Counted from the stretch's first letter, positions 14,722-22,782 are shown. The stretch: DNA of 23,274 bases from Verrucomicrobiota bacterium (GCA_016876055.1 VHDM01000009.1:1-23274), one strand, 5' to 3'. Numbers and translations are program-made. Notes: a model not told the origin generated them from the sequence alone.

Positions 14722-16614
14722 ATGGCTGCAAAAAATGGTGCACCGAAAATCGAGGAGATGGATCCCGTCGAGGGAATGAGACGAGTGTATGTGAAAGGCT
14801 CCCGCGCCGACTTGCGCGTGCCGTTCCGCGAGATTGAGCTTCAGGCCACGAGGCAACCCGATGGGCGACTTCAGCCCAACGACCCGGTGCGGGTTTACGA
14901 TACCAGCGGGCCGTGGGGAGATCCGGATTTCGCCTCCGACGTGCGGCAGGGTTTACCCATGCCCCGGGCGGCCTGGATTGAGGAGCGGGGCGATACTGAA
15001 ACTTATGAAGGGCGGGCGGTGAAGGCGGAGGACAACGGCCAGCGGGGCGGTGGCGGCACGGGGCAGGAGGAGTTCCCCGGGCAACGGAGGAAGCCGCGGC
15101 GGGCCAAGCAAGGGTCGGTCTCCCAATTGCATTATGCGCGCCAAGGGATGATCACCCCGGAAATGGAGTTTGTGGCCATCCGGGAAAACATGAAGCGGCA
15201 GTCGGTCCGGGAGGCGGTGGAGATGACGGCCCAAGGGCCGCGGGATCAGTTGCGCTTCCAGCATCGGGGGCAGCCGTGGGGGGCCTCGATTCCCAAGGAG
15301 ATCACACCGGAGTTTGTGCGGGACGAGGTGGCCCGGGGCCGCGCGATCATTCCGGCCAACCTCAACCATCCCGAACTGGAGCCGATGGTGATCGGGCGCA
15401 ACTTTTTGGTGAAGATCAACGCCAACATCGGCAACAGTGCGGTGGCCTCTTCGATTGAGGAGGAGGTAGAAAAACTGCGCTGGGCGATCCGATGGGGGGC
15501 GGACACGGTGATGGATCTCTCCACCGGTAAAAACATCCACCGGACGCGGGAATGGATTTTGCGAAACTCTCCGGTGCCGATCGGCACGGTGCCGATCTAC
15601 CAGGCGTTGGAGAAGGTAGGAGGAAAAGCGGAGGAGCTGACTTGGGAGATTTTCCGCGACACCCTGATTGAGCAGGCCGAGCAGGGCGTGGACTATTTCA
15701 CGATCCATGCCGGCGTCCTGTTGCGGTTCATTCCGCTAACGGCCAGGCGGATGACGGGGATTGTGAGCCGGGGCGGATCCATCATGGCCAAGTGGTGTCT
15801 GGCCCATCATCAGGAGAACTTTCTCTGGACCCATTGGGATGACATTTGCGAAATCATGGCGGCCTATGACATCAGTTTCTCGATTGGGGACGGACTGCGG
15901 CCGGGTTCGCTGGCCGATGCCAATGATGAGGCGCAGTTCGGTGAATTGAAGGCGCAGGGCGACCTGACGAAACGGGCTTGGGAACACGGGGTCCAGGTGA
16001 TGAATGAAGGACCGGGACATGTGCCGATGCACCTGATTCAGGAAAACATGGAGAAGCAACTCGAGTGGTGCCAGGAGGCGCCTTTTTACACCTTGGGACC
16101 GCTGACCACGGACATTGCGCCGGGGTATGATCACATCACCTCGGCCATCGGGGCGGCCATGATCGGCTGGTATGGCTGCGCCATGCTTTGTTACGTCACG
16201 CCCAAGGAGCACCTCGGTCTACCGAACCGGGATGATGTAAAGGCGGGAGTGATCGCCTACAAGATTGCCGCCCACGCGGCGGATCTGGCGAAAGGTCATC
16301 CGGCGGCGCAGTACCGCGACAACGCTTTGTCCAAGGCGCGGTTTGAGTTCCGCTGGCGAGACCAGTTCAACCTGGGATTGGATCCGGTGACCGCGCGGGC
16401 CTTTCATGACGAGACGCTTCCGCAAGAGGGTGCGAAGAGTGCCCACTTCTGCTCAATGTGCGGGCCGCAGTTCTGCTCGATGAAAATCACCGAGGATGTG
16501 CGAAAATACGCGGCCGAGCAGGGGGTGAAAGAAGAGGAAGCGTTGAAGGCCGGGATGGAGGAAAAGGCGAAGGAGTTTGTGCGCAAGGGCGCGAAGGTTT
16601 ACGCCAAGGCCTGA
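14722..16614 (+). CDS. thiC: ThiC, 4-amino-5-hydroxymethyl-2-methylpyrimidine phosphate synthase
   Basis: ThiC is a radical SAM enzyme that rearranges aminoimidazole ribotide to the pyrimidine half of thiamine. The 630 residues include N-A-N-I-G-N-S, D-L-S-T-G-x-N-I-H and the late motif E-G-P-G-H-V-P-M-H. The C-terminal 4Fe-4S motif C-S-M-C-G-P-Q-F-C has cysteines at 577, 580 and 585. The N-terminal ThiC-associated domain is present, so this is the long bacterial form. A Gly/Arg-rich linker (about 100-130) is a local insertion. The ATG has a good GGAGG site inside the riboswitch hairpin. No other thi gene is in the window. Its last 16 bases overlap the convergent EVE gene. Confidence 0.97.
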   Translation: MAAKNGAPKIEEMDPVEGMRRVYVKGSRADLRVPFREIELQATRQPDGRLQPNDPVRVYDTSGPWGDPDFASDVRQGLPMPRAAWIEERGDTETYEGRAVKAEDNGQRGGGGTGQEEFPGQRRKPRRAKQGSVSQLHYARQGMITPEMEFVAIRENMKRQSVREAVEMTAQGPRDQLRFQHRGQPWGASIPKEITPEFVRDEVARGRAIIPANLNHPELEPMVIGRNFLVKINANIGNSAVASSIEEEVEKLRWAIRWGADTVMDLSTGKNIHRTREWILRNSPVPIGTVPIYQALEKVGGKAEELTWEIFRDTLIEQAEQGVDYFTIHAGVLLRFIPLTARRMTGIVSRGGSIMAKWCLAHHQENFLWTHWDDICEIMAAYDISFSIGDGLRPGSLADANDEAQFGELKAQGDLTKRAWEHGVQVMNEGPGHVPMHLIQENMEKQLEWCQEAPFYTLGPLTTDIAPGYDHITSAIGAAMIGWYGCAMLCYVTPKEHLGLPNRDDVKAGVIAYKIAAHAADLAKGHPAAQYRDNALSKARFEFRWRDQFNLGLDPVTARAFHDETLPQEGAKSAHFCSMCGPQFCSMKITEDVRKYAAEQGVKEEEALKAGMEEKAKEFVRKGAKVYAKA

Positions 16615-17015
16615 CCCAGTTTTAAAATCGCGGAAAACAGCGGTGCCGGGACCGGCATGACGGAGAGACGGGATTGGCGGAGGAGGAGAAGATCGTGGAA
16701 GCGGGGATCGGCCTTGAGTTGATTCAAGGTGACGGGAGTTTTAAGGGGCCGATCCACGGATAATTCGACCGAGGTCCAGTCTTCGCCTTTGGGGGCGGTG
16801 GGGTCCGGAAAAGCGGTTCGGGAAACTTTGGCCGTGCCGACAACGGCCCGTTCGTCGACACTGTGATAATAGAGCACCGGCTCTCCCTTTTTCATCTGAC
16901 GGAGGAAATTGCGGGCTTGGTAGTTGCGGACCCCATCCCAGACCACTTTCTTTTCGCTAAGAAAGCGGGAAAAGGGGTAGGTGGAAGGTTCCTGTTTCAC
17001 CAACCAATTGCTCAC
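16599..17015 (-). CDS. EVE-domain protein (PUA superfamily)
   Basis: The 138 residues form one EVE domain, related to PUA and YTH folds that bind modified bases in RNA or DNA. Typical features are the start N-W-L-V-K-Q-E-P, the V-V-W-D-G-V-R-N-Y-Q-A-R-N segment, and G-E-P-V-L-Y-Y-H-S. The later W-T-S-V-E-L-S-V-D-R-P-L and a final L-L-L-L-R-Q-S-R-L-S-V-M also fit. Stand-alone EVE proteins of this length are common in bacteria. The target is not known; it may recognise a modified nucleotide in cellular RNA or DNA. No restriction or modification genes are near it, so there is no sign of a defence role here. The GTG start has a weak AAGG site very close to it. The 3' end overlaps thiC. Confidence 0.9.
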   Translation of the reverse strand: MSNWLVKQEPSTYPFSRFLSEKKVVWDGVRNYQARNFLRQMKKGEPVLYYHSVDERAVVGTAKVSRTAFPDPTAPKGEDWTSVELSVDRPLKTPVTLNQLKADPRFHDLLLLRQSRLSVMPVPAPLFSAILKLGQALA

Positions 17016-17108
17016 TTACCTTAAAGTAGCAGGCCCGGAAGGAGATAGGAGTTAGAAGATTGGAGATCGGGGGTGGATGGCGGCGGGAGAATTCGCTATT
17101 GTGATGGG

Positions 17109-18398
17109 ATGCACCGGACGCAGAGAAAAGGCGGAAAGATTTACGTGGAGGGGGTGAGCCTAGAGGCGTTAGCCGACCGGCATGGCACCCCTCTGTACGT
17201 TTATTCCGCGGGTACCATCCTGGATCATTACCGGCGTCTGCGGGGAGTCCTCCGCGTGTTGGATCCGCTGGTCTGTTACTCGGTCAAGGCCAACAGCAAC
17301 CTGGCCATCCTGAATCTGCTGGCACGCGCGGGCAGCGGGTTTGACGTGGTGAGCGGCGGGGAACTGGAGCGGGTGCGGAAGGCGGGGGGCAAGGCGGCCA
17401 AGTGCGTCTTTGCGGGGGTGGGCAAGACGGAGGACGAGATCGAGGCAGGCTTGCGGGCCGGGGTGAAGGCTTTCCATGTGGAGAGCGAAGAGGAACTGCA
17501 GACGATTGCGGCGGTAGCGGCCCGCAAAAAGGGTCGTTGGGCCCCGGTGGCTCTGCGGGTGAACCCCGATGTGGCGGCCGGCGGTCATGCCAAAATCACC
17601 ACCGGCACTTACGCCAACAAGTTTGGGATTCCTTTTGAAGAGGTGGCGGCGATTTACCGCCGGGCCGCCGGAAACCGTTATTTGCGGTTGCGCGGAATCC
17701 AGATGCACATTGGTTCCCAGATCACGCAGGTGGCTCCTTTTCGGGCGGCCGTCCGGAAGATGGTGCCGTTGGTGGCCCGTTTGCGGGACCGGTACGGCTT
17801 GGACTACTTCGACATCGGGGGCGGGGTGGGGATTGTTTATCAGGACGCCTTGGCCAGTGGTCGGGACGGATGGTGGCGCACCGCCAAGGCCCAGCGATTC
17901 CTGACCCTCCATGAATATGCCGCTTCGCTGGTCTCGCTTTTGCGGGATTTGCGGATGCAGATCCTTTTGGAGCCAGGGCGTTTTCTGGTGGGCAATGCCG
18001 GCGTGTTGGTAACGGAGGTGCTGTACCGGAAGCAGACGGGGCGGAAGCACTTCACCGTGGTGGATGCGGGCATGAATGACCTGATCCGGCCGACGCTGTA
18101 TGAGGCGTTTCACCAGATTGAGCCGATCGGCAAGCCGCGGCCCGGGGCAATCTCCACGGATGTGGTGGGTCCGGTCTGTGAATCCGGGGATGTGTTTGGC
18201 CATGACCGGATGTTGTCGCCGGTGGAGCGCGGGGATCGATTGGCGGTTCTCAGCGCCGGTGCCTACGGTTTTGCGATGGCCTCCAACTACAACACACGCC
18301 CTCGGCCAGCCGAGATCCTCGTGACGGGAACCCGGGCCCGGTTAGTGCGGCCCCGGGAACGGGTGGCGGATCTGTGGCGCGGAGAGAAAAAGTCGTGA
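17109..18398 (+). CDS. lysA: diaminopimelate decarboxylase
   Basis: LysA decarboxylates meso-diaminopimelate to L-lysine, the last step of the pathway. The 429-residue protein is a fold-type III PLP enzyme. The PLP-binding lysine is Lys60 in Y-S-V-K-A-N-S-N. Other motifs are G-F-D-V-V-S-G-G-E-L, H-I-G-S-Q, the glycine loop D-I-G-G-G-V-G, and E-P-G-R for phosphate binding. C-E-S-G-D, with the cysteine of the partner subunit's active site, and a final Y-G-F-A-M-A-S-N-Y-N are also present. The ATG at 17109 is chosen; a GTG at 17073 would add 12 unlikely residues. It is the first gene of lysA-dapF-dapA-dapB-folK-panB. There is no SD, but TATTGT lies six bases before the start. Confidence 0.96.
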   Translation: MHRTQRKGGKIYVEGVSLEALADRHGTPLYVYSAGTILDHYRRLRGVLRVLDPLVCYSVKANSNLAILNLLARAGSGFDVVSGGELERVRKAGGKAAKCVFAGVGKTEDEIEAGLRAGVKAFHVESEEELQTIAAVAARKKGRWAPVALRVNPDVAAGGHAKITTGTYANKFGIPFEEVAAIYRRAAGNRYLRLRGIQMHIGSQITQVAPFRAAVRKMVPLVARLRDRYGLDYFDIGGGVGIVYQDALASGRDGWWRTAKAQRFLTLHEYAASLVSLLRDLRMQILLEPGRFLVGNAGVLVTEVLYRKQTGRKHFTVVDAGMNDLIRPTLYEAFHQIEPIGKPRPGAISTDVVGPVCESGDVFGHDRMLSPVERGDRLAVLSAGAYGFAMASNYNTRPRPAEILVTGTRARLVRPRERVADLWRGEKKS

Positions 18399-19213
18399 GC
18401 CGAGCGGTGCGATTTTGGAAGCTGGAGGGGGCCGGCAACGACTTTATCGGTTTTGACGGCCGTAAGGGTGGGCTGGGGCTGAATCGTGAGCGGATCGCTT
18501 TCTGGTGCGATCGTCGTCGCGGCGCTGGCGCGGATGGGGTGCTGGTGGTGGAGAAGCCGCGGGGACGCGGGGCTGATTTTCGGATGCGGTATTATAACGC
18601 CGACGGCGGCGAGGCGGAGATGTGCGGCAACGGGGCGCGCTGTTTTGCCCTGCTGGTCCGGGCGGCCGCCGGTTGGAGAGGGAAGACGATGCGGGTGGAG
18701 ACCAAGGCTGGGCCGGTGCAGTTGGAAATCCTGGGCAAGGAGGTGAAGGTTTCGATGTCCGATCCCGGCTGGCCGCGGTTGGGGAAAGAGATCACCGCAG
18801 CCGGCCGGCGGGTGAAGCTGGACTGCATCCACACCGGGGTGCCGCATGCAGTGGAGTTTGTACGATCCGTGGACGGGGTGGACGTGGAAAGGAACGGCCG
18901 GGCGATCCGTTTCCACAACTTCTTCGCCCCAGCCGGGACCAACGTGAATTTTGTGGAGGTGGGCCGAGGGAACCGGATCGAGGTACGAACCTACGAGCGG
19001 GGGGTAGAGGGAGAGACGTTGGCCTGCGGTACGGGCGTGGTGGCCTCCTCGATTCTGGCCTACCTGCAAAAGAGGGTGAAGCCACCGGTGCATGTGAAGA
19101 CCCGGGGGGGCGACATTTTACGGGTTCATTTCCAGTGGATGAACGACCGAGCGCGGCACGTGGTGTTGCAGGGGCCGGCGAGGATTGTCTTTGAGGGGGT
19201 CTGGCATGTTTAA
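18395..19213 (+). CDS. dapF: diaminopimelate epimerase
   Basis: DapF converts LL- to meso-diaminopimelate, used for both lysine and peptidoglycan. The 272 residues carry the two catalytic cysteines: Cys77 in E-M-C-G-N-G-A-R-C-F and Cys211 in L-A-C-G-T-G-V-V-A-S. The N-terminal G-A-G-N-D-F-I is also typical. The GTG start overlaps the lysA stop as GTGA and has a GGAGAG site about nine bases before it, so it is better than the longer reading from 18374. The gene ends inside the dapA start region. The close packing with lysA and dapA indicates one mRNA. Confidence 0.96.
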   Translation: MSRAVRFWKLEGAGNDFIGFDGRKGGLGLNRERIAFWCDRRRGAGADGVLVVEKPRGRGADFRMRYYNADGGEAEMCGNGARCFALLVRAAAGWRGKTMRVETKAGPVQLEILGKEVKVSMSDPGWPRLGKEITAAGRRVKLDCIHTGVPHAVEFVRSVDGVDVERNGRAIRFHNFFAPAGTNVNFVEVGRGNRIEVRTYERGVEGETLACGTGVVASSILAYLQKRVKPPVHVKTRGGDILRVHFQWMNDRARHVVLQGPARIVFEGVWHV

Positions 19214-20081
19214 GGGAACCTACACCGCCTTGGTCACGCCCTTTCGAAAGGGAAAGGTGGATGACAAGGCGTTTGCGGAGCTGATTGAGCGGCAGATTGC
19301 AGCCGGGATCGAGGGCATTGTGCCGGTGGGTACGACCGGGGAATCGCCTACCCTGAACATGGCCGAACATGCCCGGGTGATCGAACTCGCCGTGCAGATC
19401 GCGCGTAAACGGACCCAGGTTGTGGCCGGCACCGGATCCAATAGCACGGTGGAGGCGATCGAACTTTCCACTGGAGCCCAGCAGGCGAAGGCGGACGCGC
19501 TGCTTTTGGTGGCGCCGTATTACAACAAGCCCAGCCCGGAGGGGATGTTCCAGCATTTCCGGACGATCGCGCGGGAGACGGATCTACCGATCATGCTCTA
19601 CAGCGTGCCGGGTCGATGCGCGGTCGAGATCACGGTGGAGACGGTGGGGCGTTTGGCGAAGGAGTGCCCGACGATCCGGTCGATCAAGGAAGCGGGGGGC
19701 AAGCCGGAGCGGGTGGATGCGATCCGGGCGGTGGTGCCGCCGGATTTCGAAATTCTCAGCGGCGACGATGCCATGACGGTGGAGTTTATGAAACGGGGCG
19801 CGGTGGGGGTGGTGAGCGTGGCGTCCAATCTGATTCCTGCTGAGGTAAAGTCTTTAGTCGATGCCGGCCTGAAGAGGAATTGGAAAATGGCCGAGGAGCT
19901 GGACCGGAAATATGCGGCGGTCTTCCGCGACCTATTCGTGGAAAGTAATCCGGGCCCGATCAAGGCGGCGATGGCGGCCAAGGGGTGGTTGACGGAGGAG
20001 TTGCGGTTACCGCTGGTACCGGTCAGCGAATCCAGCCGCCAGAAGCTCTTTGCGACCCTCCAGCAGGCCGGGTTGAATTGA
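19206..20081 (+). CDS. dapA: 4-hydroxy-tetrahydrodipicolinate synthase
   Basis: DapA condenses pyruvate and aspartate semialdehyde, the first committed step to lysine. The 291-residue TIM barrel has the Schiff-base lysine Lys161 (S-I-K-E-A-G-G). It also has Thr44-Thr45 in V-G-T-T-G-E-S, Tyr132 in M-L-Y-S-V-P-G-R with the following arginine, and Y-Y-N-K-P-S-P-E-G. All catalytic residues are conserved at nearly the same numbers as in E. coli. The ATG at 19206 overlaps the end of dapF by eight bases and is preceded by GAGGGGG. It is followed 26 bases later by dapB. Confidence 0.97.
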   Translation: MFKGTYTALVTPFRKGKVDDKAFAELIERQIAAGIEGIVPVGTTGESPTLNMAEHARVIELAVQIARKRTQVVAGTGSNSTVEAIELSTGAQQAKADALLLVAPYYNKPSPEGMFQHFRTIARETDLPIMLYSVPGRCAVEITVETVGRLAKECPTIRSIKEAGGKPERVDAIRAVVPPDFEILSGDDAMTVEFMKRGAVGVVSVASNLIPAEVKSLVDAGLKRNWKMAEELDRKYAAVFRDLFVESNPGPIKAAMAAKGWLTEELRLPLVPVSESSRQKLFATLQQAGLN

Positions 20082-20107
20082 GGGGCCTTCGGGAGGAGAA
20101 TCCAACC

Positions 20108-20845
20108 ATGGCTACGAAAATCGCTGTCATCGGCTCCAAAGGGCGGATGGGGCAGGCGGTGCTGAACCTCGCCCGCTCCGACAAGAACTTTGTGGTCGTC
20201 GGGGAAGGGGACCATGGGGACGATCTCTCAAAAGTAATGGCGAATGCCCAGGCGGTGGTGGATTTTAGCCACCGCTCGGCGACGGAAGCCGTCCTCAAGG
20301 CGGCGCAAGCGGTTCAAGCGGCCTGTGTGATCGGCACTACCGGGCATACCGAGGCTGAGCGGGGTCTGATCACGGCGGCCTCGCATAAGATTCCGCTGAT
20401 TCACTCGCCGAACTTCTCCATGGGAGTGAACCTGCTGTTTTATCTCACGAGCCAGGCGGCCAAGGCGTTGCCCGAGGGTTTTGATCCCGAGGTGATCGAG
20501 ATTCATCACCGCTTAAAGAAGGATGCGCCCAGTGGAACGGCGCAGCGGTTGGTGGAAGTTTTGGCCGAGGCGCGTCGAACCAAACCCGAGGTGGTGGCCC
20601 GGCATGGTCGGACGGGGGAACCGGGAGAGCGGACCGAGGATGAAATTGGGGTGCACGCGGTGCGGGGTGGCGACGTGGTTGGCGACCACACCGTTTTGCT
20701 GGCGGGAGAGGGGGAACGGATGGAGCTGAGCCATCGGGCGAGTAGCCGGGACGTTTTTGCGCGGGGAGCCTTGCGGGCGGCCAAGTGGCTGGTGGGCAAG
20801 CCGGCAAAAAGGTATGAGATGACGGACGTGCTCGGCCTGAGCTGA
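20108..20845 (+). CDS. dapB: 4-hydroxy-tetrahydrodipicolinate reductase
   Basis: DapB reduces the DapA product with NAD(P)H. The 245 residues have the Rossmann loop G-S-K-G-R-M-G near residue 9. The catalytic motif E-I-H-H-R-L-K-K-D-A-P-S-G-T-A is in the middle, and G-E-R-T-E-D-E-I-G-V-H-A-V-R-G-G follows it. The protein is slightly short compared with enteric DapB (about 270) but complete. The ATG at 20108 is preceded by a GGGAGGAG site. A long in-frame extension upstream lies inside dapA and is not real. It overlaps folK by one base (TGATG). Confidence 0.96.
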   Translation: MATKIAVIGSKGRMGQAVLNLARSDKNFVVVGEGDHGDDLSKVMANAQAVVDFSHRSATEAVLKAAQAVQAACVIGTTGHTEAERGLITAASHKIPLIHSPNFSMGVNLLFYLTSQAAKALPEGFDPEVIEIHHRLKKDAPSGTAQRLVEVLAEARRTKPEVVARHGRTGEPGERTEDEIGVHAVRGGDVVGDHTVLLAGEGERMELSHRASSRDVFARGALRAAKWLVGKPAKRYEMTDVLGLS

Positions 20846-21333
20846 TGCGCGTGGGGATTGGCCTCGGTTCGAATCTGGGAACGCGGCACGGGGAGCTCGC
20901 ATCGGCCCGGATCTGGCTCCGCTGCCTGGCCCCGGGAGCCAAATTTTCCGGGGTGTATGAAACCGAGGCGGTGAACTGTCCGCCGGGAAGTCCGGCCTTC
21001 CTCAACCAGGTTGCCGAGATTTCGTGGAATGGCTGCCTATCCAAACTACTGGATCTTTGTCAGGCCTTTGAGCGCAGCCGCGGAAGGAAGGGCGTGCGGG
21101 GAAGAAATCAGCCTCGGGCCTTGGATTTGGATCTTTTGTATGCCGACGAAAAGAAGGCCCGGACCGCCCGACTGCAGTTGCCCCACCCACGGTTGGGGCT
21201 GAGGAGATTTGTAATGGAGCCACTGGCGGAAATATGTCCGAGGCGGAGGATCCCAGGTCTGGCGGGGACGGTGGGGGAGACGGCGGGTTGGTTGAGATCG
21301 AAGGGAGGGGAGTCGTGCCGGCGGATCGGATAA
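20845..21333 (+). CDS. folK: 2-amino-4-hydroxy-6-hydroxymethyldihydropteridine pyrophosphokinase (HPPK)
   Basis: FolK transfers pyrophosphate from ATP to the pterin precursor of folate. The 162 residues begin R-V-G-I-G-L-G-S-N-L-G-T-R, then V-Y-E-T-E-A-V, and P-A-F-L-N-Q-V-A-E-I. The metal-binding motif is R-A-L-D-L-D-L-L-Y, followed by L-P-H-P-R-L-G-L-R-R-F-V-M-E-P-L. The start overlaps the dapB stop (TGATG) without an SD, so coupled translation is likely. Its end overlaps panB by 19 bases. The C-terminal 25 residues are less conserved and basic. Confidence 0.95.
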   Translation: MRVGIGLGSNLGTRHGELASARIWLRCLAPGAKFSGVYETEAVNCPPGSPAFLNQVAEISWNGCLSKLLDLCQAFERSRGRKGVRGRNQPRALDLDLLYADEKKARTARLQLPHPRLGLRRFVMEPLAEICPRRRIPGLAGTVGETAGWLRSKGGESCRRIG

Positions 21334-22088
21334 CCCCTGAAGCGATGCGGAAATGGCCCAAGGGTCAGCCTTTGCTGGCATTAACCGCGTATGATTATCC
21401 GTTGGGCAGGATTTTGGACGAGGCCGGGGTCGATCTGATCCATGTGGGAGACAGCTTGGGGATGGTGGTGCTGGGGATGCCGGACACCACCGAGGTGACC
21501 ATGGCGGATATGATCCGGGCGACTGGGGCGGTGGCGAGGGGCCGGAAGCGAGCGATGATTTCCGCGGATCTGCCGGCGGGGAGCTACGATACCGCGGAGG
21601 CGTGTTTGAAAAATTCCAGGGAATTGTTGGCGGCCGGGGCGGATGCGGTGAAGCCGGAGGGAGGAGAGGAGAGTCGGAGTCAGTGGGAGGCTTTGGGCAA
21701 GGCGGGGATTCCGTGGGTGGGGCATCTGGGGATGTTGCCGCAGAAGGTGCGGGAGGAAGGGGGGTACAAAAGGAAGGGAAAGAGTCCGGACGAGGTGAAA
21801 AAGTTGATCCAGGAAGCCAAGGGGATGGAGAAAGCGGGGGCGTGCGCGATTGTGCTGGAGCTGGTGGATCCGGAGGCTTCGGCGGAGATCACGAAGTCGG
21901 TGGATGTGCCGACGATCGGGATTGGCGCGGGAAAAGGTACGACGGGTCAGATCCGGGTGACCCACGACCTGCTGGGGCTGACGCCGTGGTTCAAGCCGGG
22001 CTTTGTGAAGAAGGATTTGGGGTTTGCCGGTAAAATCGCCGCGATGGTGAAGGGATTTAGGAAGAGCGGGAGCGCCGGGCTTGGATAA
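21315..22088 (+). CDS. panB: 3-methyl-2-oxobutanoate hydroxymethyltransferase
   Basis: PanB adds a hydroxymethyl group from methylene-tetrahydrofolate to ketoisovalerate, the first step to pantothenate; its need for folate fits the folK neighbour. The 257 residues contain L-T-A-Y-D-Y-P, the metal-binding H-V-G-D-S-L-G-M, and D-T-T-E-V-T-M-A-D-M. The middle has G-H-L-G-M-L-P-Q, then A-I-V-L-E-L-V, and P-T-I-G-I-G-A-G. The GTG at 21315, with AAGGGAGGGGA just before it, gives the expected N-terminus; a longer reading from 21234 adds 27 residues of Gly-rich noise. It is the last gene of the operon and its end overlaps the convergent membrane-protein gene by 32 bases. Confidence 0.95.
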   Translation: MPADRITPEAMRKWPKGQPLLALTAYDYPLGRILDEAGVDLIHVGDSLGMVVLGMPDTTEVTMADMIRATGAVARGRKRAMISADLPAGSYDTAEACLKNSRELLAAGADAVKPEGGEESRSQWEALGKAGIPWVGHLGMLPQKVREEGGYKRKGKSPDEVKKLIQEAKGMEKAGACAIVLELVDPEASAEITKSVDVPTIGIGAGKGTTGQIRVTHDLLGLTPWFKPGFVKKDLGFAGKIAAMVKGFRKSGSAGLG

Positions 22089-22425
22089 AGGAGCGGATAC
22101 CGAGGGCGAGGAAGGCGATGGAAAGGACGGCGGTGGCGGCCTGGGCGTAGATGGCGAAGGGGCGCTCGGCGGTGCCGTCGAAGGCAGAGGGAAGTTTGAG
22201 GAGGGAGCGGGCGGTTCCAAAGAGAGCGAGCAGGACCACCAGTAAGGCGGCATGCATGACGTGTTTGCGGAGGTTTTCCTTTTGGCCGAGGAGTCCAAGG
22301 AGCAGCAGGACGACCCCGAAGTAGGCCGGGATGAGGGCGGTTTTATGGAGGGCTCCGGTTAGGAAGAAGGCAGCCAAGCCAAGGGCGATATAGAGGATGG
22401 AGAAGATCAGGGTAATTTTGGGCAT
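22057..22425 (-). CDS. small integral membrane protein, unknown function
   Basis: The 122-residue protein consists mainly of four hydrophobic segments: about 5-25 (I-F-S-I-L-Y-I-A-L-G-L-A), 31-47 (L-I-P-A-Y-F-G-V-V-L-L-L-L-G), 57-73 (M-H-A-A-L-L-V-V-L-L-A-L-F-G), and 90-110 (Y-A-Q-A-A-T-A-V-L-S-I-A). It ends in a short basic tail (R-R-S-R-S-S). No catalytic motif is visible and I cannot name the family. An AAGGA site lies about 11 bases before the ATG. The first copy of the 62-bp-spaced repeat lies 21 bp upstream of its start, where its promoter should be. The gene converges on panB. Confidence 0.75.
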   Translation of the reverse strand: MPKITLIFSILYIALGLAAFFLTGALHKTALIPAYFGVVLLLLGLLGQKENLRKHVMHAALLVVLLALFGTARSLLKLPSAFDGTAERPFAIYAQAATAVLSIAFLALGIRSFIQARRSRSS

Positions 22426-22445
22426 TGCTGTATTTGATCCTTTTT

Positions 22446-22583
22446 GACCTCTGACCCCAAGCTCTAAAAAACAGGCTTATAAGATGTTACATAGCAGACA
22501 CTAACAAGACCTCTGACCCCATTTAAATCAATGTGGGGCAAGGATTTAAGAGTGCTATTTTTTAGTCCAGACCTCTGACCCCA
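22446..22583. repeat. three identical 14-bp repeats at exact 62-bp intervals
   Basis: GACCTCTGACCCCA occurs at 22446-22459, 22508-22521 and 22570-22583. The two intervening segments are both 48 bp, AT-rich and not alike. The array lies in the 215-bp gap between a small membrane-protein gene and tRNA-Thr. The second copy can form a small hairpin with TGGGG at 22534-22538. Apart from this array I see no gene in the gap. Confidence 0.9.
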
Positions 22584-22640
22584 AAGTATCGAGGGGTGTT
22601 GCTTGCCGGATGGCGCGACGGGAGGAAGAATCAAGCACAG

Positions 22641-22712
22641 GCCGGCTTAGCTCAGGGGTAGAGCAGCGGTTTTGTAAACCGCGGGTCGTCGGTTCAAATC
22701 CGACAGTCGGCT
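22641..22712 (+). tRNA. tRNA-Thr (anticodon UGU)
   Basis: The sequence folds into a full cloverleaf. The acceptor stem is GCCGGCT with AGTCGGC (one G-U pair). The D arm follows TAGCTCAGGGGTAGAGC. The anticodon stem GCGGT/ACCGC frames the loop TTTGTAA with anticodon TGT. The T arm is GTCGG-TTCAAAT-CCGAC. The discriminator is T at 22712 and CCA is not encoded. A U-rich stretch (ACTTTTTATT) follows shortly after and may help end the transcript. Confidence 0.97.
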
Positions 22713-22746
22713 CGTACTTTTTATTCCCAAACAACAAAAAGAATTG

Positions 22747-22775
22747 TTGACAGAACCTTTCAAGCTTTTTACTTA
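22747..22775 (+). promoter_or_regulatory. putative promoter of the small exported-protein gene
   Basis: A perfect TTGACA (22747-22752), a 17-bp spacer and TACTTA (22770-22775) precede the gene. Only seven bases separate the -10 box from the ATG at 22783, so the transcript would begin at or next to the start codon. A 6-bp inverted repeat, CAACAA/TTGTTG (22732-22737 and 22744-22749), overlaps the -35 box and could be an operator, though it is short. Confidence 0.55.
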
Positions 22776-22782
22776 TTTAACT

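Noticed and set aside
19985..20107. A 41-codon N-terminal extension of dapB
   Set aside because: It lies within the end of dapA in another frame; the ATG at 20108 has a good ribosome-binding site and gives the normal DapB start.
22446..22583. The triple repeat as a CRISPR array
   Set aside because: The repeat unit is only 14 bp, the spacers are 48 bp, there are just three units, and no cas gene is present.
22555..22737. A 60-codon minus-strand frame with V-G-F-E-P-T-T-R-G-L-Q-N-R-C-S-T
   Set aside because: This is the known artefact of translating the antisense of a tRNA gene, here tRNA-Thr.
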